A DNA stretch of 64,000 nucleotides from Heliorestis acidaminivorans. GTDB taxonomy: Bacteria > Bacillota > Desulfitobacteriia > Heliobacteriales > Heliobacteriaceae. Below are positions 43,189-50,823 of the stretch, piece after piece; the stretch's first letter is position 1; every line of letters begins with the position of its first letter. The stretch covers positions 41,964 through 105,963 of the forward strand of contig NZ_WBXO01000010.1 of the NCBI RefSeq assembly GCF_008933955.1. Direction: 5' to 3'. The notes under the pieces were generated by a model. That model worked only from the letters and a program-made list of their open reading frames with translations. It was not told the origin of the DNA and did no database searches. The position numbers and the translations under genes are program-made.

Positions 43189-44526
43189 GTGCGTGCTAAC
43201 GATTTAATCGCCAAGAAAAGAGATGGGCAAGCGTTGACAGAAGAGGAGTTAGCTTATCTTATTGGTGGTTATGTAAATGATAAAATACCTGATTATCAAG
43301 TTGCCGCCTGGGCTATGGCTGTGTATTTTCAAGGTATGACAGCCGAAGAAAGGGCAATTTTAACGAAGCTAATGGTTCAATCGGGTGAGCAAATCGATTT
43401 AGCTTCTATTGAAGGTCTTAAGGTTGATAAACACAGCACTGGCGGCGTAGGTGATGTAACAACCTTGATCTTAGCTCCTATATTGGCGGCGATGGGTTTA
43501 AAAGTAGCTAAAATGTCTGGGCGCGGTCTGGGCCATACAGGTGGAACTATTGATAAGCTAGAAAGCATTCCTGGCTTTCGTGTTGATCTGACTAGAGCAG
43601 AGTTTATTGAACAGGTAAAGCGGTCAGGTCTAGCGCTTGTTGGTCAGACTGGTCAGCTAGTGCCGGCAGACAAAAAACTTTATGCTCTGCGCGATGTTAC
43701 GGCTACGGTGGAGTCTATTCCTTTGATTGCCTCAAGCATTATGAGCAAAAAGATAGCCGCCGGTTCAGATCTCATTATGTTAGATGTTAAAGTCGGTCAT
43801 GGAGCTTTTATGAAGACTTTCGAAGAGGCAGAAGAGTTGGCCCAAGTGATGGTGGAGATTGGTAAACAATTGGGCCGTCGCACAGCTGCTGTAATTACTT
43901 CCATGGACCAACCTTTAGGCTCTATGATTGGTAATGCTTTGGAAGTTCGTGAAGCTATTGCTCTGTTACAGCCTCGTGCTTATGAAGGCTCAAGTGCTAT
44001 AAGTCCTGCCATGGTGGTGACGATTGAACTAGCAGGGCGCATGGCTTATCTAGCAGGACAAAGCACTTCTATTGATGTAGGAAAAAAAGAAGCCTTGGAC
44101 CATTTGCGCAGTGGTCGAGCATTGGCTGTTTTTCGTCAATGGATTGAAGATCAAGGCGGCAATGGTGCTGTTGTCGATGAGCCTGAAAAGTATCTTCCTA
44201 GGGCTACAGAGAAGGAATTCTTCTTAGCCAATCAGAGCGGATATGTTCAGCGTTTGGAAGCTCTGGCTGTAGGGCGAGCGGCTTCTCTATTAGGTGCTGG
44301 GCGGGAGAAGAAGGACGACACTATAGATATGGCCGCTGGCATTGTCTTACTTAAGAGAATTGGTGACCAAGTGGAAGTCGGTGATGCTCTAGCGGAACTG
44401 CACTACAATAATGGAGAGCATCGGGAAGAAGCCTTGGCGTTGTTAAGGGAAGCTTATTATATTGCCGAAGAGACTCCTGCTAGAGAACCTCTCCTTCTGG
44501 GAGAGGTAATGCCTAGAGATACTTGA
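43189..44526 (+). CDS. pdp: Pyrimidine-nucleoside phosphorylase
   Basis: A 445-residue enzyme of the thymidine/pyrimidine phosphorylase family: KHSTGGVGDVTTLILAPILAAMG is the phosphate loop region and KMSGRGLGHTGGTIDKLES is the family signature, with KKIAAGSDLIMLDVKVGHGAFM after it. It splits pyrimidine nucleosides to base and sugar 1-phosphate, feeding DeoB. GTG 43189 starts 6 bp after deoB. The 3' end runs into a 17-bp tandem repeat. Confidence 0.95.
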   Translation: MRANDLIAKKRDGQALTEEELAYLIGGYVNDKIPDYQVAAWAMAVYFQGMTAEERAILTKLMVQSGEQIDLASIEGLKVDKHSTGGVGDVTTLILAPILAAMGLKVAKMSGRGLGHTGGTIDKLESIPGFRVDLTRAEFIEQVKRSGLALVGQTGQLVPADKKLYALRDVTATVESIPLIASSIMSKKIAAGSDLIMLDVKVGHGAFMKTFEEAEELAQVMVEIGKQLGRRTAAVITSMDQPLGSMIGNALEVREAIALLQPRAYEGSSAISPAMVVTIELAGRMAYLAGQSTSIDVGKKEALDHLRSGRALAVFRQWIEDQGGNGAVVDEPEKYLPRATEKEFFLANQSGYVQRLEALAVGRAASLLGAGREKKDDTIDMAAGIVLLKRIGDQVEVGDALAELHYNNGEHREEALALLREAYYIAEETPAREPLLLGEVMPRDT

Positions 44527-44576
44527 TGCCTGGAGATACTTGATGCCTGGAGATACTTGATGTCTGGAGATACTTA
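44509..44576. repeat. Four tandem copies of a 17-bp unit
   Basis: ATGCCTGGAGATACTTG is repeated at 44509, 44526, 44543 and 44560, with one change in the first and two in the last copy. The first copy encodes the last residues of the phosphorylase and, with the second, its TGA stop; the last abuts the ATG of the next gene. Each copy contains both ATG and GGAGA. Confidence 0.9.
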
Positions 44577-45056
44577 ATGATTACAGGAAAAGAAGCAGAA
44601 GAAATTTTTGAAGCTATCTGTGCTGAGCATCGAGCTATGACTATTGCTGTTGTTGATGCGGCAGGATTACCTTGGAGTGCTCCTGTTTATTATCTTTATC
44701 AGTATAGAGACAATGAAAAAGCATTTTACTTTCTTTCTTCACCTCGCTCACGACACCTAGAGGCTTTACAAAAAGAGGCTTCACTTCAAGCATCTGTAGC
44801 TATTTATAATGAGCCTGAGGCCTATGAAGAGATTCGTGGACTACAGATGAGTGGAATAATTGAAGAGATTAGTTCACTTCAAGAGCGTGCAAAATTGCTC
44901 TTAGCTTTTGGTAAGCGCTTTTCTTTTTTTGATAAATTCTTAGCTCAGCCTGTGCTTATAAAAGAGTTGGAAAAAAATAAACTTTATCGCTTTATTCCAC
45001 AAAGCATTTTTATTGTTCATAATGAAGTAAGCTTTGGTCAGCGAATTACTCTCTAA
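44577..45056 (+). CDS. Pyridoxamine 5'-phosphate oxidase-fold (flavin-binding) protein
   Basis: A 159-residue split-barrel protein: HRAMTIAVVDAAGLPWSAPVYY and FLSSPRSRHLEALQKE are typical of PNPOx-like/YhbP-type proteins that bind FMN or heme. The substrate is not known. The ATG directly follows the tandem repeat, whose GGAGA may serve as the ribosome-binding site. Confidence 0.75.
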   Translation: MITGKEAEEIFEAICAEHRAMTIAVVDAAGLPWSAPVYYLYQYRDNEKAFYFLSSPRSRHLEALQKEASLQASVAIYNEPEAYEEIRGLQMSGIIEEISSLQERAKLLLAFGKRFSFFDKFLAQPVLIKELEKNKLYRFIPQSIFIVHNEVSFGQRITL

Positions 45057-45107
45057 ATAATTTGCCTATCTTCTATGGGCCTATCAAAATGAAGCGTTCC
45101 CTCTTGA

Positions 45108-45137
45108 GTATGACAGTCTTTTCTTAGGGACATAATG
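45108..45137 (+). promoter_or_regulatory. Candidate SigF promoter of the dac gene
   Basis: GTATG (45108-45112), a 15-nt spacer and GGACATAATG (45128-45137). The -10 part matches the SigF pattern GGnnAnAnTR fully; the -35 differs by one base and the spacer is one short of 16. Bacillus dacF, the neighbour of spoIIA, is SigF-controlled. Confidence 0.45.
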
Positions 45138-45188
45138 ATCTCAACTGTTCCGTGGAAAAAGGCAAGTTAATTCAAGGGGGAATCATTA

Positions 45189-46349
45189 GTGAGACCTTGG
45201 ACAAAGTCTATGGGTTGCATTCTTTTGAGTGCTTTGCTCTTACTCGGTGTACCTGCCGGAGTAACAGCGTCAGTTCCGCTAGAAACATCAGCGGAAAGTG
45301 TTGTGCTTATGGATCCTGCTTCTGGTGCAGTTCTTTTTGAGAAGAATCCTCATGAAAGAGTAGCACCAGCAAGTACGACTAAGTTGATGACTTTGTTAGT
45401 AGCTTTTGATGCTGTTAACGCTGGTCGTGTCAGTATGGATGACAAAGTTAGCACGAGTCAGAGAGCTTTTGAAATGGGTGGTTCTCAGATTTACTTAGAA
45501 CCTGGTGAGGAAATGCCCCTAGAGACACTGCTCATTTCTATTGCCGTTCAATCGGCTAACGATGCTTGTGTCGCTGTTGCTGAGCATATTAGCGGTTCTT
45601 ATGAAGCTTATGTAGAAGAGATGAACAAAAAAGCGCAAGAACTGGGGATGAAAAATACTCATTTTATGAACCCCCACGGCTTGCCGGCAGAGAATCACTA
45701 CACGTCTGCTTATGATATGGCTCTAGTAGCACGGGAAGCTCTAAAATACCCCCAATTGCGTGAAATGGTCTCAATTCGTCATTATAAGATCAGAGAAGAT
45801 AGCGATAAACCTATGCAGTTAGACAATCACAACAAATTACTCTGGTGGTATCCAGGAACTGACGGTTTCAAAACTGGTTGGACTAATGAAGCTAAGTATT
45901 GCCTCGTTTCAACTGTAGAAAGAGAAAACCTTCGCCTGATTGCATCTGTCTTTGGTGTACCTGAAATGCGTGGTCATTTCAAAGAAACTATGAAAGTTTA
46001 TAACTATGGCTTTGCTCGCTACGGTTTCAAACTAGTAGCCAAACCTGATGAAGTACTAGGTCATGTGCCTATTGGTAAAGGCAAAGTTGATGATGTAGCC
46101 ATTGTTGCCAAAGAAAAACCAGGTATTATTGTAGAAAAAGGCAAAGACAAAGGCGTCACTTCAACTATTGAGCTGCTCCCTTATATGGATGCACCAGTGC
46201 AAGCAGGAGAAAAAATGGGTGAGCTCATCATTTCACAAGATGGCCAAGAAAAAAAGCGCATCGATTTAGTTGCTCAAAGTTCCGTTGATAAAGGCACTTA
46301 TTCCCATGAAATGCTAAAAATTTTCAAAAGCATGTACGGCTTTCATTAA
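45189..46349 (+). CDS. dacF: D-alanyl-D-alanine carboxypeptidase (DacF-type)
   Basis: A 386-residue penicillin-binding protein with a signal peptide (MGCILLSALLLLGVPAGVTA). Active-site motifs are ASTTKLM (SxxK), SAND (SxN) and FKTGWT (KTG). A C-terminal beta domain follows. It trims peptidoglycan stem peptides; the location before spoIIA and the SigF-like promoter argue for a forespore role. GTG 45189 follows AAGGGGG. The name dacF rests on order, not on unique residues. Confidence 0.9.
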   Translation: MRPWTKSMGCILLSALLLLGVPAGVTASVPLETSAESVVLMDPASGAVLFEKNPHERVAPASTTKLMTLLVAFDAVNAGRVSMDDKVSTSQRAFEMGGSQIYLEPGEEMPLETLLISIAVQSANDACVAVAEHISGSYEAYVEEMNKKAQELGMKNTHFMNPHGLPAENHYTSAYDMALVAREALKYPQLREMVSIRHYKIREDSDKPMQLDNHNKLLWWYPGTDGFKTGWTNEAKYCLVSTVERENLRLIASVFGVPEMRGHFKETMKVYNYGFARYGFKLVAKPDEVLGHVPIGKGKVDDVAIVAKEKPGIIVEKGKDKGVTSTIELLPYMDAPVQAGEKMGELIISQDGQEKKRIDLVAQSSVDKGTYSHEMLKIFKSMYGFH

Positions 46350-46387
46350 AGCAATATATTAGCAAACTAAAAGTAAACTAAAATGCT

Positions 46388-46438
46388 AGGACTGGAAAAG
46401 GATTTATTTCCCTTAGGAAAAATCCTTCTCCAGTCCTT
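46388..46438 (+). terminator. Hairpin after dacF
   Basis: AGGACTGGA-AAAGGATTT pairs with AAATCCTT-CTCCAGTCCT, a stem of about 18 bp with one bulge. A T-run is weak, so termination is likely but not sure. Confidence 0.6.
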
Positions 46439-46469
46439 AACTATTTACTCCACATTTTTCATTTCTTAG

Positions 46470-46496
46470 GAAGGAATTTCCAAGCTTTTGTAGAAG
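46470..46496 (+). promoter_or_regulatory. Candidate SigH promoter of the spoIIA operon
   Basis: GAAGGAATT (46470-46478), an 11-nt spacer and GTAGAAG (46490-46496). The -35 is a perfect SigH match and the -10 differs only at the last base. TGTAGAA over the -10 resembles a 0A box. Bacillus spoIIA is under SigH and Spo0A. Confidence 0.58.
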
Positions 46497-46565
46497 AACT
46501 AATTTTGAGAAGTCCAATTTGTTGGATCTTTACGAAATTTTGTTTCTTGAGGATGGTGAATTTAT

Positions 46566-46919
46566 ATGGAGCTTGATATGGAAAAAGTAGGACAAACTCT
46601 GATTATTCGCTATAAGGGTGAGATTGATATGTCTGTTAGTGGCAATATCAAAGATGCAATTGACCGAGAGATGGATAAAGAGCGAACTAAAAACTTAATT
46701 ATCAATTTTAAGCATGTTGAGTTTATTGATAGTTCTGGTCTCGGTATGCTTTTGGGGCGCTATAAGTTTGTGACTATCCGTAGTGGTAAAGTTGCTGTGA
46801 CTGGTGCTAATGAGGTAGTTCATCGTTTGCTTGATTTATCAGGTCTTTACAGTCTAATGAAGCCTTATAAGAACGAGCGACTCGCATTGCGTGCCTTAGG
46901 GGAGGAGGTTCTTGCGTGA
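46566..46919 (+). CDS. spoIIAA: Anti-sigma F factor antagonist SpoIIAA
   Basis: A 117-residue STAS-domain protein. The phospho-site Ser is in VEFIDSSGLGMLLG, typical of SpoIIAA. When unphosphorylated it binds SpoIIAB and frees SigF. ATG 46566 follows GAGGATGG; the stop overlaps spoIIAB by 4 bp. Confidence 0.95.
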   Translation: MELDMEKVGQTLIIRYKGEIDMSVSGNIKDAIDREMDKERTKNLIINFKHVEFIDSSGLGMLLGRYKFVTIRSGKVAVTGANEVVHRLLDLSGLYSLMKPYKNERLALRALGEEVLA

Positions 46920-47356
46920 GTAAGGTTAATCGTGTGAAGATGCAATTTCCTAGTCATCCTGAGAATGTTTCGCTAGCTAGGGTTGTGGTAGCAACGATGA
47001 TGTCAAGTTTGGATTTTACCTTGACTAATCTCGATGACGTGAAGGTAGCTGTGTCAGAAGCTGTGTCCAATTCGATCATGCATGGTTATCAGAATGAAAG
47101 TAATGGTCTTATTGATTTAACGATTGCTGTTGATGGTAATGGTTTAGAAGTAATTGTAGAAGATCGTGGTCAAGGCATTGTTGATATTGAGAAAGCCATG
47201 GAAGCTAGCTATTCAACAGAGCCTGATCGTATGGGTTTGGGATTCGTTTTTATGCAATCTTTTATGGATGAACTTGAAGTCCTTTCTGAAGTGGGCAAAG
47301 GTACGCGTGTTCGTCTCTACAAAAGTGTTCCGCAATTACAGCGGTCTTTACAATAA
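46916..47356 (+). CDS. spoIIAB: Anti-sigma F factor SpoIIAB (serine kinase)
   Basis: A 146-residue GHKL ATPase/kinase: N box VKVAVSEAVSNSIMHGYQN, G1 box VEDRGQGI and G2-type MGLGFVFMQSFMD. It binds SigF and phosphorylates SpoIIAA. GTG 46916 overlaps spoIIAA and follows GGGGAGGAGG. Confidence 0.95.
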   Translation: MSKVNRVKMQFPSHPENVSLARVVVATMMSSLDFTLTNLDDVKVAVSEAVSNSIMHGYQNESNGLIDLTIAVDGNGLEVIVEDRGQGIVDIEKAMEASYSTEPDRMGLGFVFMQSFMDELEVLSEVGKGTRVRLYKSVPQLQRSLQ

Positions 47357-47368
47357 TGTGGGGTTTCT

Positions 47369-48154
47369 ATGAATTATAGATTGACAGAGATGAATTTACC
47401 GCGTTTTCCTTTGTTAGATGAGAAAGAGACGACTCGTTTGCTTCAACTAGCTCAGGACGGGGATGCAGAAGCACGGGAGCGCTTAATTCAGTGCAATCTA
47501 CGCCTGGTCTTTAATTTGGTACAGCGTTTCCAACATAGAGGCTATGATATTGAAGATCTTTTTCAGATCGGTGTAATTGGCCTAATTAAAGCCATCGATA
47601 AGTTTGATTTGTCTTATAACGTACGCTTTAGTACTTATGCTGTACCTATGATTATTGGAGAGATTCGTCGATTTTTACGCGATGATAGTCCTGTCAAAGT
47701 AAGTCGTTCCTATAAAGAAACTGCTCAACGCATTCATCGTTGTCAACATGAACTAGTAGGCCAGTTAGGGAGAGAACCGACCGTTCAGGAAATAGCGCAA
47801 GCTTTAGAGATTGAGCCGGAAGCGGTGGTAGAAGCTCTTGAAGCTGTACAAGCTCCAACGTCTATTCACGAGACTTTCTATCAAGACGATGGCGATCCTA
47901 TCTATCTGCTTGATCAATTATCTACCGTAGATAGCAACGAAGAGACCTGGTTTGAACACTTGGCTCTGAAAGATGCGCTGGAAAAAGTATCGCCTCGAGA
48001 GCGTGAGATATTACAAATGCGTTTTTTTCAAGACAAGACGCAGACTGAAGTAGCTGAGAAGGTTGGTCTTTCTCAAGTCCAAATCTCGCGTATTGAACGT
48101 TCAGCACTTAAGAAAATTAGGTCCATGTTTCAACATGCCAAAACTTCAGGATAA
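47369..48154 (+). CDS. sigF: Sporulation sigma factor SigF
   Basis: A 261-residue SigB/F/G-type sigma factor: region 2 with FQIGVIGLIKAIDKFDLSYNVRFSTYAVPMIIGEIRRF-like blocks (short excerpt FSTYAVPMIIGEIRRF), region 3 with IHRCQHELVGQLGREPTVQEIA, and region 4 with TQTEVAEKVGLSQVQISRIER. It is the first forespore sigma factor. It follows spoIIAB by 12 bp. Confidence 0.95.
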   Translation: MNYRLTEMNLPRFPLLDEKETTRLLQLAQDGDAEARERLIQCNLRLVFNLVQRFQHRGYDIEDLFQIGVIGLIKAIDKFDLSYNVRFSTYAVPMIIGEIRRFLRDDSPVKVSRSYKETAQRIHRCQHELVGQLGREPTVQEIAQALEIEPEAVVEALEAVQAPTSIHETFYQDDGDPIYLLDQLSTVDSNEETWFEHLALKDALEKVSPREREILQMRFFQDKTQTEVAEKVGLSQVQISRIERSALKKIRSMFQHAKTSG

Positions 48155-48167
48155 TAAAGTCAAAAAG

Positions 48168-48223
48168 AAACCGCCAAAAGGTAGAGCAACAACAGCATGC
48201 TCTTAGCCTTTTGGCGGTTTTTG
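48168..48223 (+). terminator. Terminator after sigF
   Basis: AAACCGCCAAAAGG pairs with CCTTTTGGCGGTTT around an internal stem of GAGCA/TGCTC, followed by a short T-run. Confidence 0.88.
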
Positions 48224-48253
48224 CATAAAAGGTTCCTGATGAATTCCATAATA
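48223..48253 (+). promoter_or_regulatory. Candidate SigG promoter of the spoVA operon
   Basis: GCATA (48223-48227), a 19-nt spacer and CATAATA (48247-48253). The -10 fits CATnnTA fully; the spacer is one longer than typical. Bacillus spoVA is SigG-dependent. Confidence 0.42.
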
Positions 48254-48271
48254 TCATAGGAGGTGGAATCT

Positions 48272-48724
48272 TTGCCCTACAAGTTTGAAGAGCTTTCTGC
48301 GCAAGATTATGACCAGAAAGTGCAAAAGATCAAGCCTAGACCTCGAGTTATAAAAAATGCTATCTGGGCCTTTGTTGTTGGAGGGCTTTTCTCTGCCCTA
48401 GGTCAGATTATTTTCTTTGGCTATGTAGGATTGGGCTTGACAGAAAGAGATGCTGTAGCTGCAACGGCGGCAACGCTTATTTTTCTAGGAGCTTTACTTA
48501 CTGGCTTAGGTCTTTATGACAAAATCGGCAAACATGCTGGGGCAGGTTCGATTATTCCGATTACTGGTTTTGCTAATGCTATTGTGGCACCGGCTATGGA
48601 ATATAAAAGAGAAGGTTATATTTTCGGTGTTGGTGCCAAAATGTTTTCTATAGCAGGTCCTGTACTTGCTTATGGTATTACCGTATCCGTTTTGATCGGC
48701 TTAGTATACTATCTCTTCCTATAA
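48272..48724 (+). CDS. spoVAC: SpoVAC, dipicolinic acid channel protein
   Basis: A 150-residue polytopic membrane protein with several hydrophobic helices and the SpoVAC/AE motif GAGSIIPITGFANAIVAPAMEYKREG. It forms part of the inner-membrane channel for dipicolinate uptake and release. AGGAGGT at 48258 fits TTG 48272 (spacing about 8); in-frame GTG 48263 lies in the ribosome-binding site. Confidence 0.93.
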   Translation: MPYKFEELSAQDYDQKVQKIKPRPRVIKNAIWAFVVGGLFSALGQIIFFGYVGLGLTERDAVAATAATLIFLGALLTGLGLYDKIGKHAGAGSIIPITGFANAIVAPAMEYKREGYIFGVGAKMFSIAGPVLAYGITVSVLIGLVYYLFL

Positions 48725-48745
48725 TCGAGGAAAGGTGGTGAGGTA

Positions 48746-49828
48746 TTGAAGAAAGAAGATAAACCACCTTTGAGTTCTGGAGGGACTTACAAAAAAAGAG
48801 GCAAACAAACTCTTTCTTTTACAACGACGCCTTATATAGCAAGCTCCTATACTGTAGTCGGTTCGAAAGAGAATGAAGGCCCTTTGCAAGGCTCTTTTCA
48901 CCACGTATTGCAAGATAATATCTGGGGGGAAAGCTCCTGGGAGAAGACGGAAGCGAAAATGATGGCTTTTGCTGTTGAAGAAGCTATTAAGTTAGCTTCT
49001 TGGTCTCAAGTAGAAGTTGATTTTTTCCTAGCTGGTGACCTTTTAAATCAAAATATTACAGCTGATTATACGGCCCGCAAAGTAGGTATTCCTTTTTTTG
49101 GTCTTTTTGGTGCTTGTAGTACGATGGCAGAAGGCCTAATCTTAGCATCAATTCTGATTGATGGTGCTTTTGCTCACCGTGTAGTAGCCGCCGCTTCTAG
49201 TCATCATGAAACAGCAGAGCGGCAGTTTCGCTTTCCTACGGAGTTAGGTGTGCAAAGACCTATGTCGGCGCAGTGGACAGTTACAGGTGCTGGAGCAGTA
49301 GCTTTAGCATCTCCTGAGGGGATTTGCAACCAAGAGACTCATAGTGATAGTAGTCGTCAGGTGCGGATTACGCACGCTACTATCGGCAAAGTTATTGATC
49401 TAGGAGTGAGAGATGCCGCAGATATGGGATCGGCTATGGCACCGGCTGTTACGCACACTATTTTGAGACATTTACAAGATCTCAATCGAAGGGCAGAAGA
49501 TTATGACCTTATCGTGTCAGGTGATTTGGGCCTAGTAGGCCACAAGATGTCACAACAATTACTGAGAGAAGAAGGCGTCGATCTAGGCCCCAAATATAGT
49601 GATTGCGGCATTATGATTTTCGATCCTAAAAAGCAAGACACTCACGCTGGCGGCAGTGGTTGTGGATGTTCAGCTACTGTAGTTTTAGGTCCTTTGCTTA
49701 AGATGATGAAAGAAGGGCTTTATGATCGCATTCTTTTCGTCGGTTCAGGCGCTCTATTCAGCCCCACGAGCTTTCAACAAGGAGAATCAATCCCTGGTAT
49801 TGGTCATGCTGTTGTTTTGGAAGCTTAG
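48746..49828 (+). CDS. spoVAD: SpoVAD, thiolase-fold dipicolinic acid-binding protein
   Basis: A 360-residue soluble protein with a ketoacyl-synthase/thiolase fold: FLAGDLLNQNITADYTARKVG and GIPFFGLFGACSTMAEGL match SpoVAD, which binds dipicolinate on the outer face of the inner spore membrane. HAGGSGCGCSA is a further family block. TTG 48746 follows AAGGTGGTGAGG. Confidence 0.94.
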   Translation: MKKEDKPPLSSGGTYKKRGKQTLSFTTTPYIASSYTVVGSKENEGPLQGSFHHVLQDNIWGESSWEKTEAKMMAFAVEEAIKLASWSQVEVDFFLAGDLLNQNITADYTARKVGIPFFGLFGACSTMAEGLILASILIDGAFAHRVVAAASSHHETAERQFRFPTELGVQRPMSAQWTVTGAGAVALASPEGICNQETHSDSSRQVRITHATIGKVIDLGVRDAADMGSAMAPAVTHTILRHLQDLNRRAEDYDLIVSGDLGLVGHKMSQQLLREEGVDLGPKYSDCGIMIFDPKKQDTHAGGSGCGCSATVVLGPLLKMMKEGLYDRILFVGSGALFSPTSFQQGESIPGIGHAVVLEA

Positions 49829-49841
49829 AGGAGGTAGCTTA

Positions 49842-50201
49842 GTGGAAAAAGTCCTTATAGCCTTTCTGATTGGTGGCCTCATCTGTCTTTTTGGTCAATT
49901 GTTAATGGATTTGACTCCTGTCAGTATCTCACCGGCACATATACTAGTAGGCTTTGTTACAGGTGGATCTATATTAAGTGCTTTAGGTATCTATGGGCCT
50001 CTTGTTGAAGTAGCTGGTGCTGGTGCTACAGTACCTCTTTCTGGCTTTGGTCATGCTTTGGCTCAGGGGTCTATAGCGGCTGTGGAAAAGCAAGGATTGC
50101 TAGGTGCTTTCGCTGGAGGCTTAGAAGCTACGGCTGTTGGTATTGCCGCCGCTGTTATTTTTGGTTATACCATGGCTGTAATTTTTGATCCTAAAGGGTG
50201 A
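49842..50201 (+). CDS. spoVAE: SpoVAE (SpoVAEb), membrane channel protein
   Basis: A 119-residue membrane protein similar to SpoVAC (VAGAGATVPLSGFGHALAQGSI). GAGGAGGTAG is just before GTG 49842, which sets the start; the longer in-frame TTG inside spoVAD is spurious. Part of the spoVAC-AD-AE core needed for dipicolinate uptake. The 3' end overlaps the next frame by 17 bp. Confidence 0.93.
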   Translation: MEKVLIAFLIGGLICLFGQLLMDLTPVSISPAHILVGFVTGGSILSALGIYGPLVEVAGAGATVPLSGFGHALAQGSIAAVEKQGLLGAFAGGLEATAVGIAAAVIFGYTMAVIFDPKG

Positions 50202-50805
50202 GATAACTACGAAAAAGAACAAAAACATTCAAAACAGTAGGATACGTAAAGTCATCGTTGTTACTGATGGTGATAAGAGAGCTAGAGAAGCAGTGGAAAT
50301 AGCAACGAAGGAGATCGGTGGTCGTTGCATTAGCCAATCTGCAGGTAATCCCACACCTTTAGATGGTGAGACTTTGGCCGAGTTGATTTTATCTTCCCGT
50401 CACGATCCTGTCGTTGTAATGGTCGATGATAAAGGTCATGTTGGATCGGGCAAAGGAGAAAGAGCCCTTCAATACTTGGTGCAACATCCACAGATTAAAG
50501 TTATAGGAGCTCTTGCTGTTGCTTCGAAAACGCCAGATGTAGCAGGGATTCATGTGGATGAATCTATAGATAACCAAGGTCATATTGTAAGGGGACCAGT
50601 GGACAAAGATGGTAACGTAGAAGCATCTAATCATCGTTACTTGGAAGGAGATACTGTAGAAAGCCTGAATAAATTGGCCATTCCTTTTATTGTGGGAATA
50701 GGAGATTTGGGGAAAATGAAAGGTGCTGATCGGCTAGAATTGGGAGCTCCGATCACTACAAAAGCTTTGAAAGAAATTCTCCGGCAGGCGCAGAAGATGG
50801 AATAG
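50185..50805 (+). CDS. spoVAEa: SpoVAEa-type soluble spore protein
   Basis: A 206-residue soluble protein of the stage V AE family: RKVIVVTDGDKRAREAVEIATKEIGGRCISQSAGNPT and VDDKGHVGSGKGERALQYLV are family blocks. The only conventional start is TTG 50185, with no good ribosome-binding site. AAAGGG (50194-50198) lies just before in-frame ATA 50203 and ACG 50209, so a rare start is conceivable. The family has roughly this length. Confidence 0.9.
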   Translation: MILKGEITTKKNKNIQNSRIRKVIVVTDGDKRAREAVEIATKEIGGRCISQSAGNPTPLDGETLAELILSSRHDPVVVMVDDKGHVGSGKGERALQYLVQHPQIKVIGALAVASKTPDVAGIHVDESIDNQGHIVRGPVDKDGNVEASNHRYLEGDTVESLNKLAIPFIVGIGDLGKMKGADRLELGAPITTKALKEILRQAQKME

Positions 50806-50823
50806 AGGAGTTTTGGACAGGCC

